This document shows positions 54,130 to 63,663 of a stretch of 64,000 nucleotides of DNA, one piece after another. The stretch's first letter is position 1. Each line of letters starts with the position of its first letter. Made by a program: the position numbers and the translations under genes. This DNA is from Nostoc sp. UHCC 0870. GTDB taxonomy: Bacteria; Cyanobacteriota; Cyanobacteriia; Cyanobacteriales; Nostocaceae. The stretch spans positions 2,915,501 through 2,979,500 of the forward strand of contig NZ_CP091913.1 of assembly GCF_022063185.1 (NCBI RefSeq), in the 5' to 3' direction. The notes below the pieces were generated by a model. The model searched no databases. It was not told where the DNA came from and worked only from the letters and a program-made list of their open reading frames with translations.

Positions 54130-55461
54130 TTACTTAAGTTTTTGCCAAGCAACAACTTTTTCTGTCTCTGCTAATGCTGGGCTAATACCAAACCAACGAC
54201 CTCTAGGATCTCGATATTCAAACAGATACATACTTCTGAGCAAACTCTGGTAGTCTGACTCTCCTTTCACACTCTGCTGTTGTACTACTTCAAATAGCAA
54301 TTCCCACTGACATTCATCGATTGCTAATAGCAGATCATCTCGGTAATCTTTAATGACAGCTTCTAAACAGTCTCTGGAAAATGGCGGATCTTGCCTTTGC
54401 AGACAACTGTAAAGTAACCCCAATAAATTACGTATGTGTCCACCACTGACACGACATAAACGATCTAAAGTTTCTGGTGAATCAAATAACTCTCTAATAA
54501 ATTGCTCCCGGTCATCAGAGGTAAATTCTGGAAAAGCTCTTGCTAACACCAATTGGCGCAGTAGAGACATCCCTGGTTCATAATCACTACCATCTCTTTG
54601 TCGCACCAATACCATTGGTAAAACCTTGGGTGCAATACCTCCACCCAAGCGATTTTTGAGTGCTTCGTACTCATTAGAGAAAATTAACGCCAGTGGAATA
54701 GTGTAAACTACATGACATTTAAGGCGGCGTAACTGTTCGCCTCTATCAATGAAGAGATATTCTGGTTGCGTCCGTCCAGAGGCCATTGGACGCATATCTA
54801 CTCTATCTAAGTTATCTACAATTACTACTAGTCCTTTTTGACCCCGCAACTTTAGCTGTTCAATTGCTTTCTCTAATATTTCTTCATTAATCGCTTGCAG
54901 AATGCTATTGGTACGGGGTTCTAAATACTGTCGCAGTTGATTGCGTAACTGAGTGCTATCTTTGGTTTTAGCCGTAATTTTGGCAATCCCCAAGGAAAAT
55001 TCTGCTTCTCCAGAAAGTTCTATGGGTGTTTGCAAAAAATCTCCTATTTCTCTAAATAAATTGGTAAAATATCCTGGCTTCTGTTTGACACCAATTGCTT
55101 CTAAACTGACACTAACTTGACGAGCCACACTCAGCAGAATATCACTGATGTCAATATCCGCCATGTCTAGGTCTTGGCTGGACTCGAAATAAACTACATG
55201 AAATCCTGCTAATTCTAGCTCTGCTTTGAGGCGTTGCAGCTCCGTTGACTTACCACAACCAATATGACCTGTAAACAACTGACAGGTAGGCTCGTCAGGA
55301 GAAATACGACTGATTGTACGTTGTAATTCTTCCACAATCTTGCATCCACGCACATCAGCAAAATCTATATAGTATTGCTGATCTAACTTCACACCCATAT
55401 TTAATGTGTAGCTAGGATTACACGCTTTGTAAAAGCGCGACAAGTTTAATGTATTTCCCAT
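54130..55461 (-). CDS. AAA-type P-loop ATPase
   Basis: 443 residues. Walker A is LFTGHIGCGKSTELQRL (about residue 65) and Walker B is GLVVIVDNLDRVDMRP (about residue 215). A His-Val-Val-Tyr-Thr-Ile-Pro strand (CHVVYTIPLALIFS) and a sensor-like SGGHIRNLL segment follow. It fits the ORC/KAP-like or archaeal-ATPase-type group rather than a helicase. The C-terminal 70 residues form a winged-helix-like end (LLRSMYLFEYRDPRGRWFGI). It lies 247 bases upstream of the WD40 STAND gene on the same strand, so the two are likely a working pair; the ATPase may be the partner of the receptor. It is divergent from ftsQ. Confidence 0.8.
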   Translation of the reverse strand: MGNTLNLSRFYKACNPSYTLNMGVKLDQQYYIDFADVRGCKIVEELQRTISRISPDEPTCQLFTGHIGCGKSTELQRLKAELELAGFHVVYFESSQDLDMADIDISDILLSVARQVSVSLEAIGVKQKPGYFTNLFREIGDFLQTPIELSGEAEFSLGIAKITAKTKDSTQLRNQLRQYLEPRTNSILQAINEEILEKAIEQLKLRGQKGLVVIVDNLDRVDMRPMASGRTQPEYLFIDRGEQLRRLKCHVVYTIPLALIFSNEYEALKNRLGGGIAPKVLPMVLVRQRDGSDYEPGMSLLRQLVLARAFPEFTSDDREQFIRELFDSPETLDRLCRVSGGHIRNLLGLLYSCLQRQDPPFSRDCLEAVIKDYRDDLLLAIDECQWELLFEVVQQQSVKGESDYQSLLRSMYLFEYRDPRGRWFGISPALAETEKVVAWQKLK

Positions 55462-55773
55462 TTGCAGATGTAGATGCTATTTTCTGTCTTATTAGTCACT
55501 AATTATCTCTAACTTTTATGAACAATCTGTATGTATTTATTCGTATTTTATTGTTTAGTTGTCATAAAAATTATCACTTGTCTCTGAAGAGGGATTTTGA
55601 AGTAACCTCCTATAAACGAATACCTGATTTTTATTAGGGTTGCTGTAAAGTGTTACTAGCAATAGCACCACTTTTAAACAAAGCAGCTATTTGATGGCAG
55701 CATTTATACTGAAACCCATCGAAAAATCTAAGCATAATAATAAATTTAGAATGCAATCAAAAATGAGGTATTA
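55462..55773. other. Divergent promoter region of the ATPase gene and ftsQ
   Basis: About 310 AT-rich bases, no gene seen. Confidence 0.4.
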
Positions 55774-56610
55774 ATGCCTGAGATCGTATCTGTTTCTCGC
55801 AAAGATTTAGCCCAACGCCGCCAAAAATTACGCCGACAACGCCAAGTAAAAATTTTGCAAACGATTTGGCGTACCATCGCCATTAGTGGGCTAGCTGGTG
55901 GTTTGCTGTGGGTGGCTATCCAACCGATATGGGTGTTAAAAACACCTAAACAAGTATTGATAACATCAGGTAATCAATCACTGTCACAAGAGGCGGTTCA
56001 GTCGGTGTTAAAACTATCTTATCCCCAGTCTTTATGGCGGATTCAACCCTCGGTGATTGCAGAATCCTTGAAGAAACAGCCAACTATTGCACAAGCGACT
56101 GTCAACCGTCGCCTTTTTCCTCCAGGATTAATTATCGAAATTGAGGAAAGAGTACCTGTAGCTGTAGCGCAAAAAACTAAGGCACAAGGAAATACTAATA
56201 AAGATAGTACAGGTTTATTAGATGCAAATGGGGTTTGGATACCTTTAGAAAAATACACACTGATGAATCCTAACTTTAAATTACCTAGTCTTAAAGTTAT
56301 CGGGTCGCCAGAGAAGTATGGCTCATACTGGAATCAACTGTATTCCTATGTCAGTCAAAGTTCCGTGAAAATTACGGAAATTGATTGCCAAGACTCAACA
56401 AACTTAATATTGAAAACAGAAATAGGAAATGTCCATATTGGGGCTTTGAGTCCTCAATTACCTGAACAAATTAATTTACTTGCTAGAATGCGTAACTTAC
56501 CGAAAAAACTTAATCCGAGTGAAATCGAGTACATTGATTTGACAAATCCCAAATCTCCGTTAGTACATATGATCCAAAAACAAGAGATGATTAACTCTTC
56601 AAGTCCTTAG
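55774..56610 (+). CDS. ftsQ: Cell division protein FtsQ
   Basis: 278 residues, bitopic inner-membrane protein of the divisome. A basic cytoplasmic start (RKDLAQRRQKLRRQRQVK) is followed by one membrane helix (ISGLAGGLLWVAIQPIWVL). The POTRA domain comes next (QVLITSGNQSLSQEAVQSVL, SYPQSLWRIQP, AQATVNRRLFPPGLIIEIEE), then a beta domain with GLLDANGVWIPL. It precedes ftsZ on the same strand, but 775 bases separate them. Members link early and late division proteins. Confidence 0.85.
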   Translation: MPEIVSVSRKDLAQRRQKLRRQRQVKILQTIWRTIAISGLAGGLLWVAIQPIWVLKTPKQVLITSGNQSLSQEAVQSVLKLSYPQSLWRIQPSVIAESLKKQPTIAQATVNRRLFPPGLIIEIEERVPVAVAQKTKAQGNTNKDSTGLLDANGVWIPLEKYTLMNPNFKLPSLKVIGSPEKYGSYWNQLYSYVSQSSVKITEIDCQDSTNLILKTEIGNVHIGALSPQLPEQINLLARMRNLPKKLNPSEIEYIDLTNPKSPLVHMIQKQEMINSSSP

Positions 56611-57385
56611 TACCTCTACGCGGAATTAAAACTATATATTTGTTTTTGCCATATTGCACTAGCAGTAGAGTGTTCTATAACTGATAAGCAGAGTCTCCCT
56701 TTGCGGGTAATTCCCTGATAAACCACAGTTATAGAACTAGTTTTTGCCAAAATTTGGAATTATTCCCAATTGTGAAACCTATCAACTATATTATTAAGGC
56801 AGATAAGACATACTGTGGCTTATCTTTGGAAGCTGTGTTATTAATTCATAATTTTTAGAAATAGTTTACTTGTATTTTTATTAAATGTATGTATAAATGC
56901 TTAGAATTAACCCCTAGAACTAATCATCAAGGAATCAAAAATATTTATTGTAAGTATTATTTTTCTAATGATCATAAAAATAAGCACGGCGTATACTCAG
57001 TACAGACTGCCGTAAATAAGATAAAAAGCAATAGTGTGAATAGTAATAGCAGTGATCAATTTCAACCCTTAACAAAGAGAGTGTATCGTGTATGCCAAAG
57101 GTATACTATGCAAAATCGACAATGTGGCGCAAATATTAATGACTCGTTGAAGTTATACAGATCAATTTTAGGTAAATATAGGTATACTTCTCTAGAATTA
57201 GCTGTGAGATCATCTGCCTTCATCGCTTATGCCATAGCAAATTTCCCCACTAACGATCTTGTTAAGGTTGGAAATGGTGACAACAATAAATAACAGTGCC
57301 AAAATCTATAGCACTGTCGAACTATAGTTGAGTCCTAGGCAAATAACATCGGAAATAAAGTCGTTTATCTACCTTTCTGAATCCC
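56611..57385. other. Long region upstream of ftsZ
   Basis: 775 bases. GTTCTATAACTG (56672) and its inverted copy (56726-56737) flank a 42-base spacer, a hairpin or small element. A weak open frame at 56889-57293 is unlikely to be a gene (see rejected list). The rest must hold the ftsZ promoters. Confidence 0.6.
56672..56737. repeat. Inverted repeat element after ftsQ
   Basis: 12-bp exact inverted ends, 66 bp in all, with TCTCCCTTTGCGGG in the centre. It may act as a terminator of ftsQ or be a MITE-like element. Confidence 0.6.
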
Positions 57386-58672
57386 ATGACACTTGATAAT
57401 AACCAAGAGCTTACCTATAAAAACTCCCAATCTTTGGGGCAACCTGGTTTTTCTTTAGCAGTGAACGCATCTAACCCCTTTAATCACTCTGGACTGAATT
57501 TTGGACAAAATCACGACAGCAAGAAAATCAATATCGAAAGTGGCAGAATTGGTGAGATTGTCCCAGGACGGGTAGCCAATATTAAAGTGATAGGTGTCGG
57601 TGGTGGTGGTGGAAATGCGGTTAACCGCATGATTGAATCTGATGTTTCTGGAGTAGAGTTTTGGTCAATTAATACAGATGCCCAAGCTTTGACTCTAGCA
57701 GGTGCGCCTAGTCGGTTACAAATTGGACAAAAACTCACACGCGGCTTAGGGGCTGGTGGTAATCCGGCTATTGGTCAAAAAGCAGCAGAAGAATCGCGGG
57801 ATGAAATTGCTACGGCTTTAGAGGGTGCTGATTTAGTGTTTATTACTGCCGGTATGGGAGGCGGTACTGGTACAGGTGCTGCTCCCATTGTCGCAGAAAT
57901 AGCCAAAGAAATGGGCGCACTAACTGTTGGTGTGGTAACACGTCCTTTTGTCTTTGAAGGTCGCCGCCGCACTACCCAGGCAGAACAAGGTATTGAAGGA
58001 CTCAAAAGCCGGGTTGATACACTAATTATTATTCCTAACAATAAGCTATTGGAAGTGATTCCCGAACAAACACCAGTGCAAGAAGCTTTTCGCTATGCAG
58101 ACGATGTATTACGTCAAGGTGTGCAAGGTATTTCCGATATCATTACGATTCCTGGCTTGGTGAACGTAGACTTTGCTGATGTTCGCGCTGTGATGGCTGA
58201 TGCAGGCTCGGCGTTGATGGGAATTGGTGTGAGTTCTGGAAAATCAAGAGCGAGAGAAGCTGCGATAGCTGCTATTTCTTCACCACTATTAGAATGTTCT
58301 ATTGAAGGAGCTAGAGGAGTTGTCTTTAATATTACAGGTGGTAGCGATCTGACTCTACATGAAGTCAATGCTGCCGCAGAGACAATCTACGAAGTAGTTG
58401 ATCCTAACGCTAATATTATTTTTGGTGCAGTCATTGATGACAGGCTACAAGGTGAGGTGAGAATTACTGTAATTGCGACTGGATTTACAGGGGAAATACA
58501 AGCAGCACCGCAACAGGGTGTAGCGAATGCGCGTGTAACAACTCCACCTAAACGGCCATCTTCACCACCACCAGCAGGTAATCCCCCAGCAGTTACCCCA
58601 GAGCCTAAAGAAAAGGGTGGCTTAGATATTCCTGACTTTCTCCAGAGGCGACGCACACCACCACGGAATTAA
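57386..58672 (+). CDS. ftsZ: Cell division protein FtsZ
   Basis: 428 residues. The tubulin-like GTPase core (about 62-375) has [17 protein letters not shown], the signature [18 protein letters not shown] (about residue 168) and [18 protein letters not shown]. About 60 residues precede the core, a long N-terminal arm that is typical of heterocystous cyanobacteria. A Pro-rich linker leads to the conserved end peptide [12 protein letters not shown], which binds membrane anchors. It forms the Z-ring. Its long 5' region may allow separate regulation from ftsQ, for example during heterocyst formation; that is an inference. Confidence 0.97.
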   Translation: MTLDNNQELTYKNSQSLGQPGFSLAVNASNPFNHSGLNFGQNHDSKKINIESGRIGEIVPGRVANIKVIGVGGGGGNAVNRMIESDVSGVEFWSINTDAQALTLAGAPSRLQIGQKLTRGLGAGGNPAIGQKAAEESRDEIATALEGADLVFITAGMGGGTGTGAAPIVAEIAKEMGALTVGVVTRPFVFEGRRRTTQAEQGIEGLKSRVDTLIIIPNNKLLEVIPEQTPVQEAFRYADDVLRQGVQGISDIITIPGLVNVDFADVRAVMADAGSALMGIGVSSGKSRAREAAIAAISSPLLECSIEGARGVVFNITGGSDLTLHEVNAAAETIYEVVDPNANIIFGAVIDDRLQGEVRITVIATGFTGEIQAAPQQGVANARVTTPPKRPSSPPPAGNPPAVTPEPKEKGGLDIPDFLQRRRTPPRN

Positions 58673-58824
58673 GAGTTTTAGATTTGAGATTATTAAAATT
58701 TGTAGTCTTAGGTCAGACTGAGTGGTATATAAAATCTGTTAATTCTCAAGCTCTAAGAGAGATAGGGAAAATACAGTAGTTAGCAGCATGGTTGCTATCT
58801 GCTGAAATATCTGTGTGTTAACAA

Positions 58825-58858
58825 ATCAACATCAATTAACCAAGATTGATGTTGATTC
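58825..58858 (+). terminator. Hairpin after ftsZ
   Basis: AATCAACATCAAT and ATTGATGTTGATT form a perfect 13-bp stem with an 8-base loop, 150 bases past the ftsZ stop. There is no T run, so its terminator role is only likely. Confidence 0.55.
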
Positions 58859-58965
58859 GTGAACCAACGGCTATGTTGTATTGCCTACAAAAAAACTTGA
58901 CGTGCAGTAACGTCTGGCTAGAGCAAATGAGAAGCGTGGCAATAAATGTAAGTTATTTTAGTTTT

Positions 58966-59934
58966 TTATTTTTTCAAAGTTTGCTCAACCCATTTAATGA
59001 CTTGATGAGCCAGGCGAGTACCAGCGAGCCTGTCGATTTCTCTAATTCCTGTGGGACTGGTAACATTTACCTCTGTTAAGTAGCCGCCAATCACATCAAT
59101 ACCCACAAAAATTAAACCGTCTTGGCGCAATTTTGCAGCTACTGCACTGCAAATTTCGTACTCTCTGGGGGTAATTTCCGTTTTAGCCACTGTACCACCA
59201 GTTGCCATATTGTTACGAAAATCACTCCCACTAGATAGACGATTGAGTGCGCCAATTGGCTCTCCATTGAGCAGGATAATCCGCTTATCCCCTTCTTTCG
59301 CCTCTGGTAAATAAGTTTGTACCATGACTGGTAATCGACCTTGGTAGGTACTGAGTTCGACTATAGAATTAAAATTGCGATCGCCTGACTGCAAAAATAA
59401 AATCCCTTCCCCAGCTTTATTACCCAGTGGCTTGATAATGGCTGCCCCTTTAGCTGCAACAAATTTGCGAATGAACTCCTTATCTGCACTCACAATGGTT
59501 TCTGGAATAGCATTGGTAAACTGGAGGGCATACATTTTTTCGTTTGCATCCCGGATACCACTAGGATTATTGATCACCAAAGTTTTATTTTGGTCGATGT
59601 AATCCAGAATGTAAGTAGCGTAGAGGTAAGCATCATTTACAGGTGGATCTGTCCGCATAAATACAGCATCCATCGTTTCCAGGGAGATGAAGGAACGCTG
59701 GCTTAACTTATACCAAGGATTCGCCGCTATCCAGCGTCCTTCCAGCAACTCCACTGGTGTAATTTCCACCTGCTGCAAATTCGCCCAAGCTTTGCTGTCT
59801 ACTACACTCAGCAAATTTGCCTGAGTTACCCAGATTTCATGACCCAAAATTTGTGCTGCTTCCATCAAAGCAACGCTCGTATCATGACATGGGTCAAGCT
59901 GATGGATGGGATCAATAATAAAAGCCAGTTTCAC
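58966..59934 (-). CDS. gshB: Glutathione synthetase
   Basis: 322 residues, ATP-grasp family. It joins gamma-glutamylcysteine and glycine. Marks include KLAFIIDPIHQLDPCHDTS, MRTDPPVNDAYLYATYILD, AAIIKPLGNKAGEGILFLQ and NVTSPTGIREIDRLAG near the C-terminus. It starts with GTG at 59934. grxC lies upstream on the same strand, separated by a 141-base repeat block, so the pair forms a glutathione unit as in other cyanobacteria. Confidence 0.95.
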   Translation of the reverse strand: MKLAFIIDPIHQLDPCHDTSVALMEAAQILGHEIWVTQANLLSVVDSKAWANLQQVEITPVELLEGRWIAANPWYKLSQRSFISLETMDAVFMRTDPPVNDAYLYATYILDYIDQNKTLVINNPSGIRDANEKMYALQFTNAIPETIVSADKEFIRKFVAAKGAAIIKPLGNKAGEGILFLQSGDRNFNSIVELSTYQGRLPVMVQTYLPEAKEGDKRIILLNGEPIGALNRLSSGSDFRNNMATGGTVAKTEITPREYEICSAVAAKLRQDGLIFVGIDVIGGYLTEVNVTSPTGIREIDRLAGTRLAHQVIKWVEQTLKK

Positions 59935-59960
59935 ACTTTTTGCCTCAATAGCCAGAAAAA

Positions 59961-60022
59961 TAGGGGACAGGGGACAGGGGACAGGGGACAGAAAGCAGGG
60001 GGAGCAGGGGGAGCAGGGGGAG
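59961..60022. repeat. GGGGACA and GCAGGGGGA tandem repeats
   Basis: Four GGGGACA units, then three GGGGGAGCA 9-mers, between grxC and gshB. The second kind is the reverse complement of the block at 18603-18635. Confidence 0.85.
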
Positions 60023-60075
60023 AAAAATACAATGTCTACCTACCTACTCACTACTCACTACTCCCTGCTCCCTGC

Positions 60076-60342
60076 TCACAAAGCAGTTGCTAGTAACTCA
60101 TTTAGCTTACCTTGAGCTTCTAAAGCGTGTATATCATCACAACCACCGACATGGCGATCGTTGATAAAAATTTGTGGTACAGAACGTCTACCATTGGCTC
60201 TGTCAGACATTTTATCTCTTGCTACTTCATCGCCATCAATGCTGTATTCAGTAAATTCAACACCCTTACGTGTTAGTAAGTTTTTTGCACGGATGCAAAA
60301 TGGACAAGTTGCCCAAGTGTAAATCTCTACCTTAGCTGCCAT
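60076..60342 (-). CDS. grxC: Glutaredoxin (GrxC type)
   Basis: 88 residues. The dithiol active site is TWATCPFCIRAK (Cys16 and Cys19). The cis-Pro is in RRSVPQIFIND and the glutathione-binding end is HVGGCDDIHALEAQG. It reduces disulphides and mixed glutathione disulphides using glutathione, made by the gshB product downstream. Normal length. Confidence 0.95.
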   Translation of the reverse strand: MAAKVEIYTWATCPFCIRAKNLLTRKGVEFTEYSIDGDEVARDKMSDRANGRRSVPQIFINDRHVGGCDDIHALEAQGKLNELLATAL

Positions 60343-60401
60343 AAGTTTCTCAATATGGTTGAATACTTATTAATTTTAAAGCTTTAGTTTTAAAGTTTAG
60401 T

Positions 60402-60449
60402 AAAAAGGACGGCTGATCTCATAAGTAAGAAGGAATGACAGCCGTCCTT
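60402..60449 (-). terminator. Terminator after the PEP-CTERM gene
   Basis: AAGGACGGCTG and CAGCCGTCCTT form an 11-bp stem with a 23-base loop. Read leftward it ends in TTTTTA. Confidence 0.75.
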
Positions 60450-60480
60450 GTATGATGTGATAATTTCTGAAAAATCTGAT

Positions 60481-61272
60481 TTATACTGATAGCAGAGGTT
60501 GTTTCTTTTTCAGGCGCGACGCACCCACAGCCAATAAACCGATAGCTGCTGCTGTAGCTGGCTCAGGTACTTTTTTAGGTGGTGGCGGTGGAGCAATATA
60601 GTATCCTCGACCTGTACCACTAGCACCATTGAAGGTTTTATTATCAATAGTGCTTGTGCCGTCAATACTTTGGTAACGCACGCCTAAATTACTGAGGGTA
60701 AAGTTAGTGACATTACCTGCGAAAGCAAGGATAGGAGATAAAGTAGCAGCCGCACCAGTGCTAACACCACCACTTGCACCACCCTGACAGGTATTACCGT
60801 TAGTGAAGCAGACATCAACGCCGCCAAATTGATTGGGAAATGAACCACTTCTATCTTTAGTAAACAGCCCAGAGACTCGTGTGCTTCCAGAATTGTTGGT
60901 GTTTCCAATTCCAAGTAGATCACTACTAACGTCAAAACCTAAAGCAGATGTTCTAGAGGTGATACCGTTACTAGATGTGTTGGATAGGGTGATGTCAAAC
61001 TTTGCCTCGGTTTTAATATTAGAGCCACTACCGATTGTAGTAAATCCTAAGAATTTAAAGATGGCGGTAGATGAGAGTGCTTGAACATCTTTTTCACTAA
61101 CGTTCCCGTCAAAGTTAATTTCAAAAGACTTATTGATGTCCGCAGCACCAATTGTGACGCTATCGCCGCTTTGAGAAAAAGTAAAAGCTGATGCAGAAGG
61201 CATTACAGCCAATAAACAAACACCAAATCCATAAATAGCAGATAGCCTAAAGATTATTTTTTGCACAGACAT
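60481..61272 (-). CDS. PEP-CTERM exported protein
   Basis: 263 residues. Signal peptide about 1-29 (LSAIYGFGVCLLAVMPSASA). The middle is a beta-rich domain of unknown function with one Cys pair (VCFTNGNTCQGG). The C-terminus is a textbook PEP-CTERM tail: PPPPPKKVPEPATAAAIGLL, then AVGASRLKKKQ. Exosortase would recognise it; none is in the window. A terminator lies 30 bases past the stop. Probably at the cell surface or in the extracellular matrix. Confidence 0.88.
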   Translation of the reverse strand: MSVQKIIFRLSAIYGFGVCLLAVMPSASAFTFSQSGDSVTIGAADINKSFEINFDGNVSEKDVQALSSTAIFKFLGFTTIGSGSNIKTEAKFDITLSNTSSNGITSRTSALGFDVSSDLLGIGNTNNSGSTRVSGLFTKDRSGSFPNQFGGVDVCFTNGNTCQGGASGGVSTGAAATLSPILAFAGNVTNFTLSNLGVRYQSIDGTSTIDNKTFNGASGTGRGYYIAPPPPPKKVPEPATAAAIGLLAVGASRLKKKQPLLSV

Positions 61273-61639
61273 TGATAAACTCAGCCAATTTTTTAAGGTG
61301 ATACATCAAAAATAATTGAGTATAAAAGATATTGTCTACCCTGAGAGAATATATTCATTACAGCTTCAATCAACGGTTTACATTCACTAAATAACCGTAT
61401 AAATACTGATAAACAGCATATTTTATTTTAAAAGCAATCTTTATGTAAATTGATTATATGGCTATCTATTATTCATAGATTCAACATGAATTGTTTGCTA
61501 AAAAATAAAATTTTATAATGGTAATTTTATTTCTCATTTTAATTAATCAAGCGGTCACGATATTAATGTTAGCTTCAAATAAAAAAACCCAGTGCTATGA
61601 CTGAGTTAAAATATAATATATACCCTTGTCTTTCTGTAT
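61273..61639. other. AT-rich intergenic stretch
   Basis: No gene. It carries the promoter of the PEP-CTERM gene and, at 61582-61610, the hflX terminator. Confidence 0.5.
61582..61610 (-). terminator. Terminator after hflX
   Basis: Read leftward, AACTCAGT and ACTGGGTT pair (one G-T) around a 6-base loop and continue into TTTTTTT. Confidence 0.75.
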
Positions 61640-63379
61640 TTACACAGAGTCAACAGCATATTGAATTAACTGGCTAAGACGATGACGTAGGGTTTCTAAC
61701 CCTAAACGCTGACTAGCCGAAATAAATACAGCTAAGGGAAACTCTTCTTGAGCTAAAGCTAGAGTCTGGCTATCTACTTGATCAATTTTGTTAAAAGCCA
61801 CCAGCGCGGGGCCGGGAGTAACTGGCATTTGGGCCAGAATTTCCCGCACTGCGCGAATATGACTTAACCAAGCCGGATGGGATAAATCTACTAGGTGTAA
61901 TAGGGCATCCGCTTCGGTGACTTCTTCCAAAGTGGCGCGGAAGGCATCCATTAGGGATGGTGGTAGCTCATGGATAAACCCTACAGTATCTGTAATCAGA
62001 ATTTCTTGGGTTTTTCCATTTTCATCGCCAGGAATCACCAAACGGCGTGTAGTGGGGTCAAGGGTGGCAAACAATTGGTCTGCTGTGTAAACTTCGGCGT
62101 TGGTGAGAGCATTTAACAAGGTCGATTTGCCCGCGTTGGTATAACCAACTAAAGCCACTGAGGGAACTTCCTGATGTTGTCGTCTTTGGCGTAACCGTGA
62201 ACGGTGTGCTTGTAATTGGTCAACTTCTTGCTGTAATCGGGAAATACGTCTTTGAATGGTGCGGCGTTCGGTTTCTAGTTTGGTTTCACCAGGGCCACGA
62301 GTCCCGATACCACCCCCCAGTCGAGACATTGCTTGACCTCTGCCGGTGAGTCTGGGCAGCATATATTCTAACTGTGCCAATTCTACCTGCAACTTACCAG
62401 CGCGGGATTGAGCGCGTTGAGCAAAGATATCTAAGATAACTTCGGTGCGGTCAACTACGCGGATACCAATTTGCGCTTCTAGGTTGCGGACTTGGGCGGG
62501 TGAGAGGGAGCGGTCAAAGACGACGAGGTTGCATCCCAAGGTTTGGGCTGTGAGGGCGACTTCTTGGACTTTACCTTCACCGATGACGGTTTGGGGGTGA
62601 ATGCGCGATCGCTTTTGTTGTACTGTCTGTAATACATCACCGCCAGCCGTATCCACCAGCCGTGCTAATTCTGCTACGGTGTCGTGGAATTGTTGGAGTG
62701 ATATTTGATCAGTCATTACACCCACAATTAAAACGCGATCATGGTCAGCATCTACTTCCTGGGCGACAAATTCCCGGCGGAACTCTTCTTCCAGTCCTTC
62801 CACCAAGTCCATGAAATCTTGCTCTGCTAGATTATCTAAATCTAGTGGTGGTGATATACTCCAACTGGGGGACTGACCATTATTTGATCCTGCGATCGCT
62901 GCACTAGGAATCAAAGCACGGGCATCTTGAGGGACTAGATGAGCTAAATAAGCTTCTTTAACGTAACCTGTAGCCCCACCACCGCGCCGTGTAAAGCCTG
63001 TCCCAGTAATATTGATTACCACTAAAGCATCTAAACGTTGCATTGCCATTGCTGTTAAAGCCCCTTCATTCGGCGGTTCTGCCTTGAGATGGGTGGCTAG
63101 ACAACGAATACCACTGAGACGTTCTGCACCATAACGCGGCAATTCCATTGGTGGAATTTGCGTTTGACGCGGAGTGCCTACGCCAATCCGAATCACTTGT
63201 CCGCGACGGTTGACGTAGGCACACAAAGGTTGATTAATTTCCGTGCTAATTGCTGCCAGACGCTGGGAGAACTCAGGCGTGGTGATGCGATCGCCTGGTA
63301 TGCGCTGGTGGTACAGTCGCTGTAGTTGTTTCAGCTGACTGGACTTTAAACCCTGAAGATTACCGAAAATAGTTTCTAT
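61640..63379 (-). CDS. hflX: GTPase HflX
   Basis: About 580 residues. HflX splits stalled ribosomes. The N-terminal subdomain holds GEGKVQEVALTAQTLGCNLV and NLEAQIGIRVVDRTEVILDI. The G domain has G1 in LVGYTNAGKSTLLNALTNA, G3 in ITDTVGFIHELPPSLMDAF and G4 in VAFNKIDQVDS. The first TTG in frame is at 63226, but the frame stays open and protein-like (TIFGNLQGLKSSQLKQLQRL, then YHQRIPGDRITTPEF) up to a stop at 63395-63397. It has no ATG, GTG or TTG there. I set the start at the ATA at 63379, where I judge the family Met would lie; CTG at 63394 is the other choice. Confidence 0.88.
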   Translation of the reverse strand: METIFGNLQGLKSSQLKQLQRLYHQRIPGDRITTPEFSQRLAAISTEINQPLCAYVNRRGQVIRIGVGTPRQTQIPPMELPRYGAERLSGIRCLATHLKAEPPNEGALTAMAMQRLDALVVINITGTGFTRRGGGATGYVKEAYLAHLVPQDARALIPSAAIAGSNNGQSPSWSISPPLDLDNLAEQDFMDLVEGLEEEFRREFVAQEVDADHDRVLIVGVMTDQISLQQFHDTVAELARLVDTAGGDVLQTVQQKRSRIHPQTVIGEGKVQEVALTAQTLGCNLVVFDRSLSPAQVRNLEAQIGIRVVDRTEVILDIFAQRAQSRAGKLQVELAQLEYMLPRLTGRGQAMSRLGGGIGTRGPGETKLETERRTIQRRISRLQQEVDQLQAHRSRLRQRRQHQEVPSVALVGYTNAGKSTLLNALTNAEVYTADQLFATLDPTTRRLVIPGDENGKTQEILITDTVGFIHELPPSLMDAFRATLEEVTEADALLHLVDLSHPAWLSHIRAVREILAQMPVTPGPALVAFNKIDQVDSQTLALAQEEFPLAVFISASQRLGLETLRHRLSQLIQYAVDSV

Positions 63380-63439
63380 AGGCGTTTCGACCAGTTAACT
63401 GGCCCCCCGAATCCTTCTATTGTCTATTTTACAACAGTG

Positions 63440-63622
63440 CTAGGAGTGCAAGGGAGTCAGAAGAATGATTTGCTGCTTTTGGAGCGATCGCACATCTTCT
63501 AAACTAGCATCTACTGACTGCAAGATTTGATTGACTGTTTGATTCTCATCACAGGCGTGGAGAAACTGCCACTCGGCATCATTGAGACGCACAATCTGAT
63601 AGTCGTGATTAAAGAATTGTGT
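63440..63622 (-). pseudogene. C-terminal remnant of an unidentified protein
   Basis: The leftward frame between TGA at 63623 and TAG at 63440 encodes about 60 residues with no start codon at its head. HDYQIVRLNDAEWQFLHACD, then NQTVNQILQSVDASLEDVRS, looks like a real helical C-terminal domain. A short protein from an internal GTG is possible but less likely. The parent family is not identified. Confidence 0.45.
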
Positions 63623-63663
63623 TCAATTAACAGTTCTAGAGGGAATGCCTAGTCAGGTGAGGA

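Noticed and set aside
56889..57293. 134-codon open frame between ftsQ and ftsZ
   Set aside because: Low-complexity Asn/Ser/Lys-rich composition, no ribosome binding site, no domain and a position inside the probable ftsZ promoter region. I think it is a chance frame, though a real small gene is not excluded.
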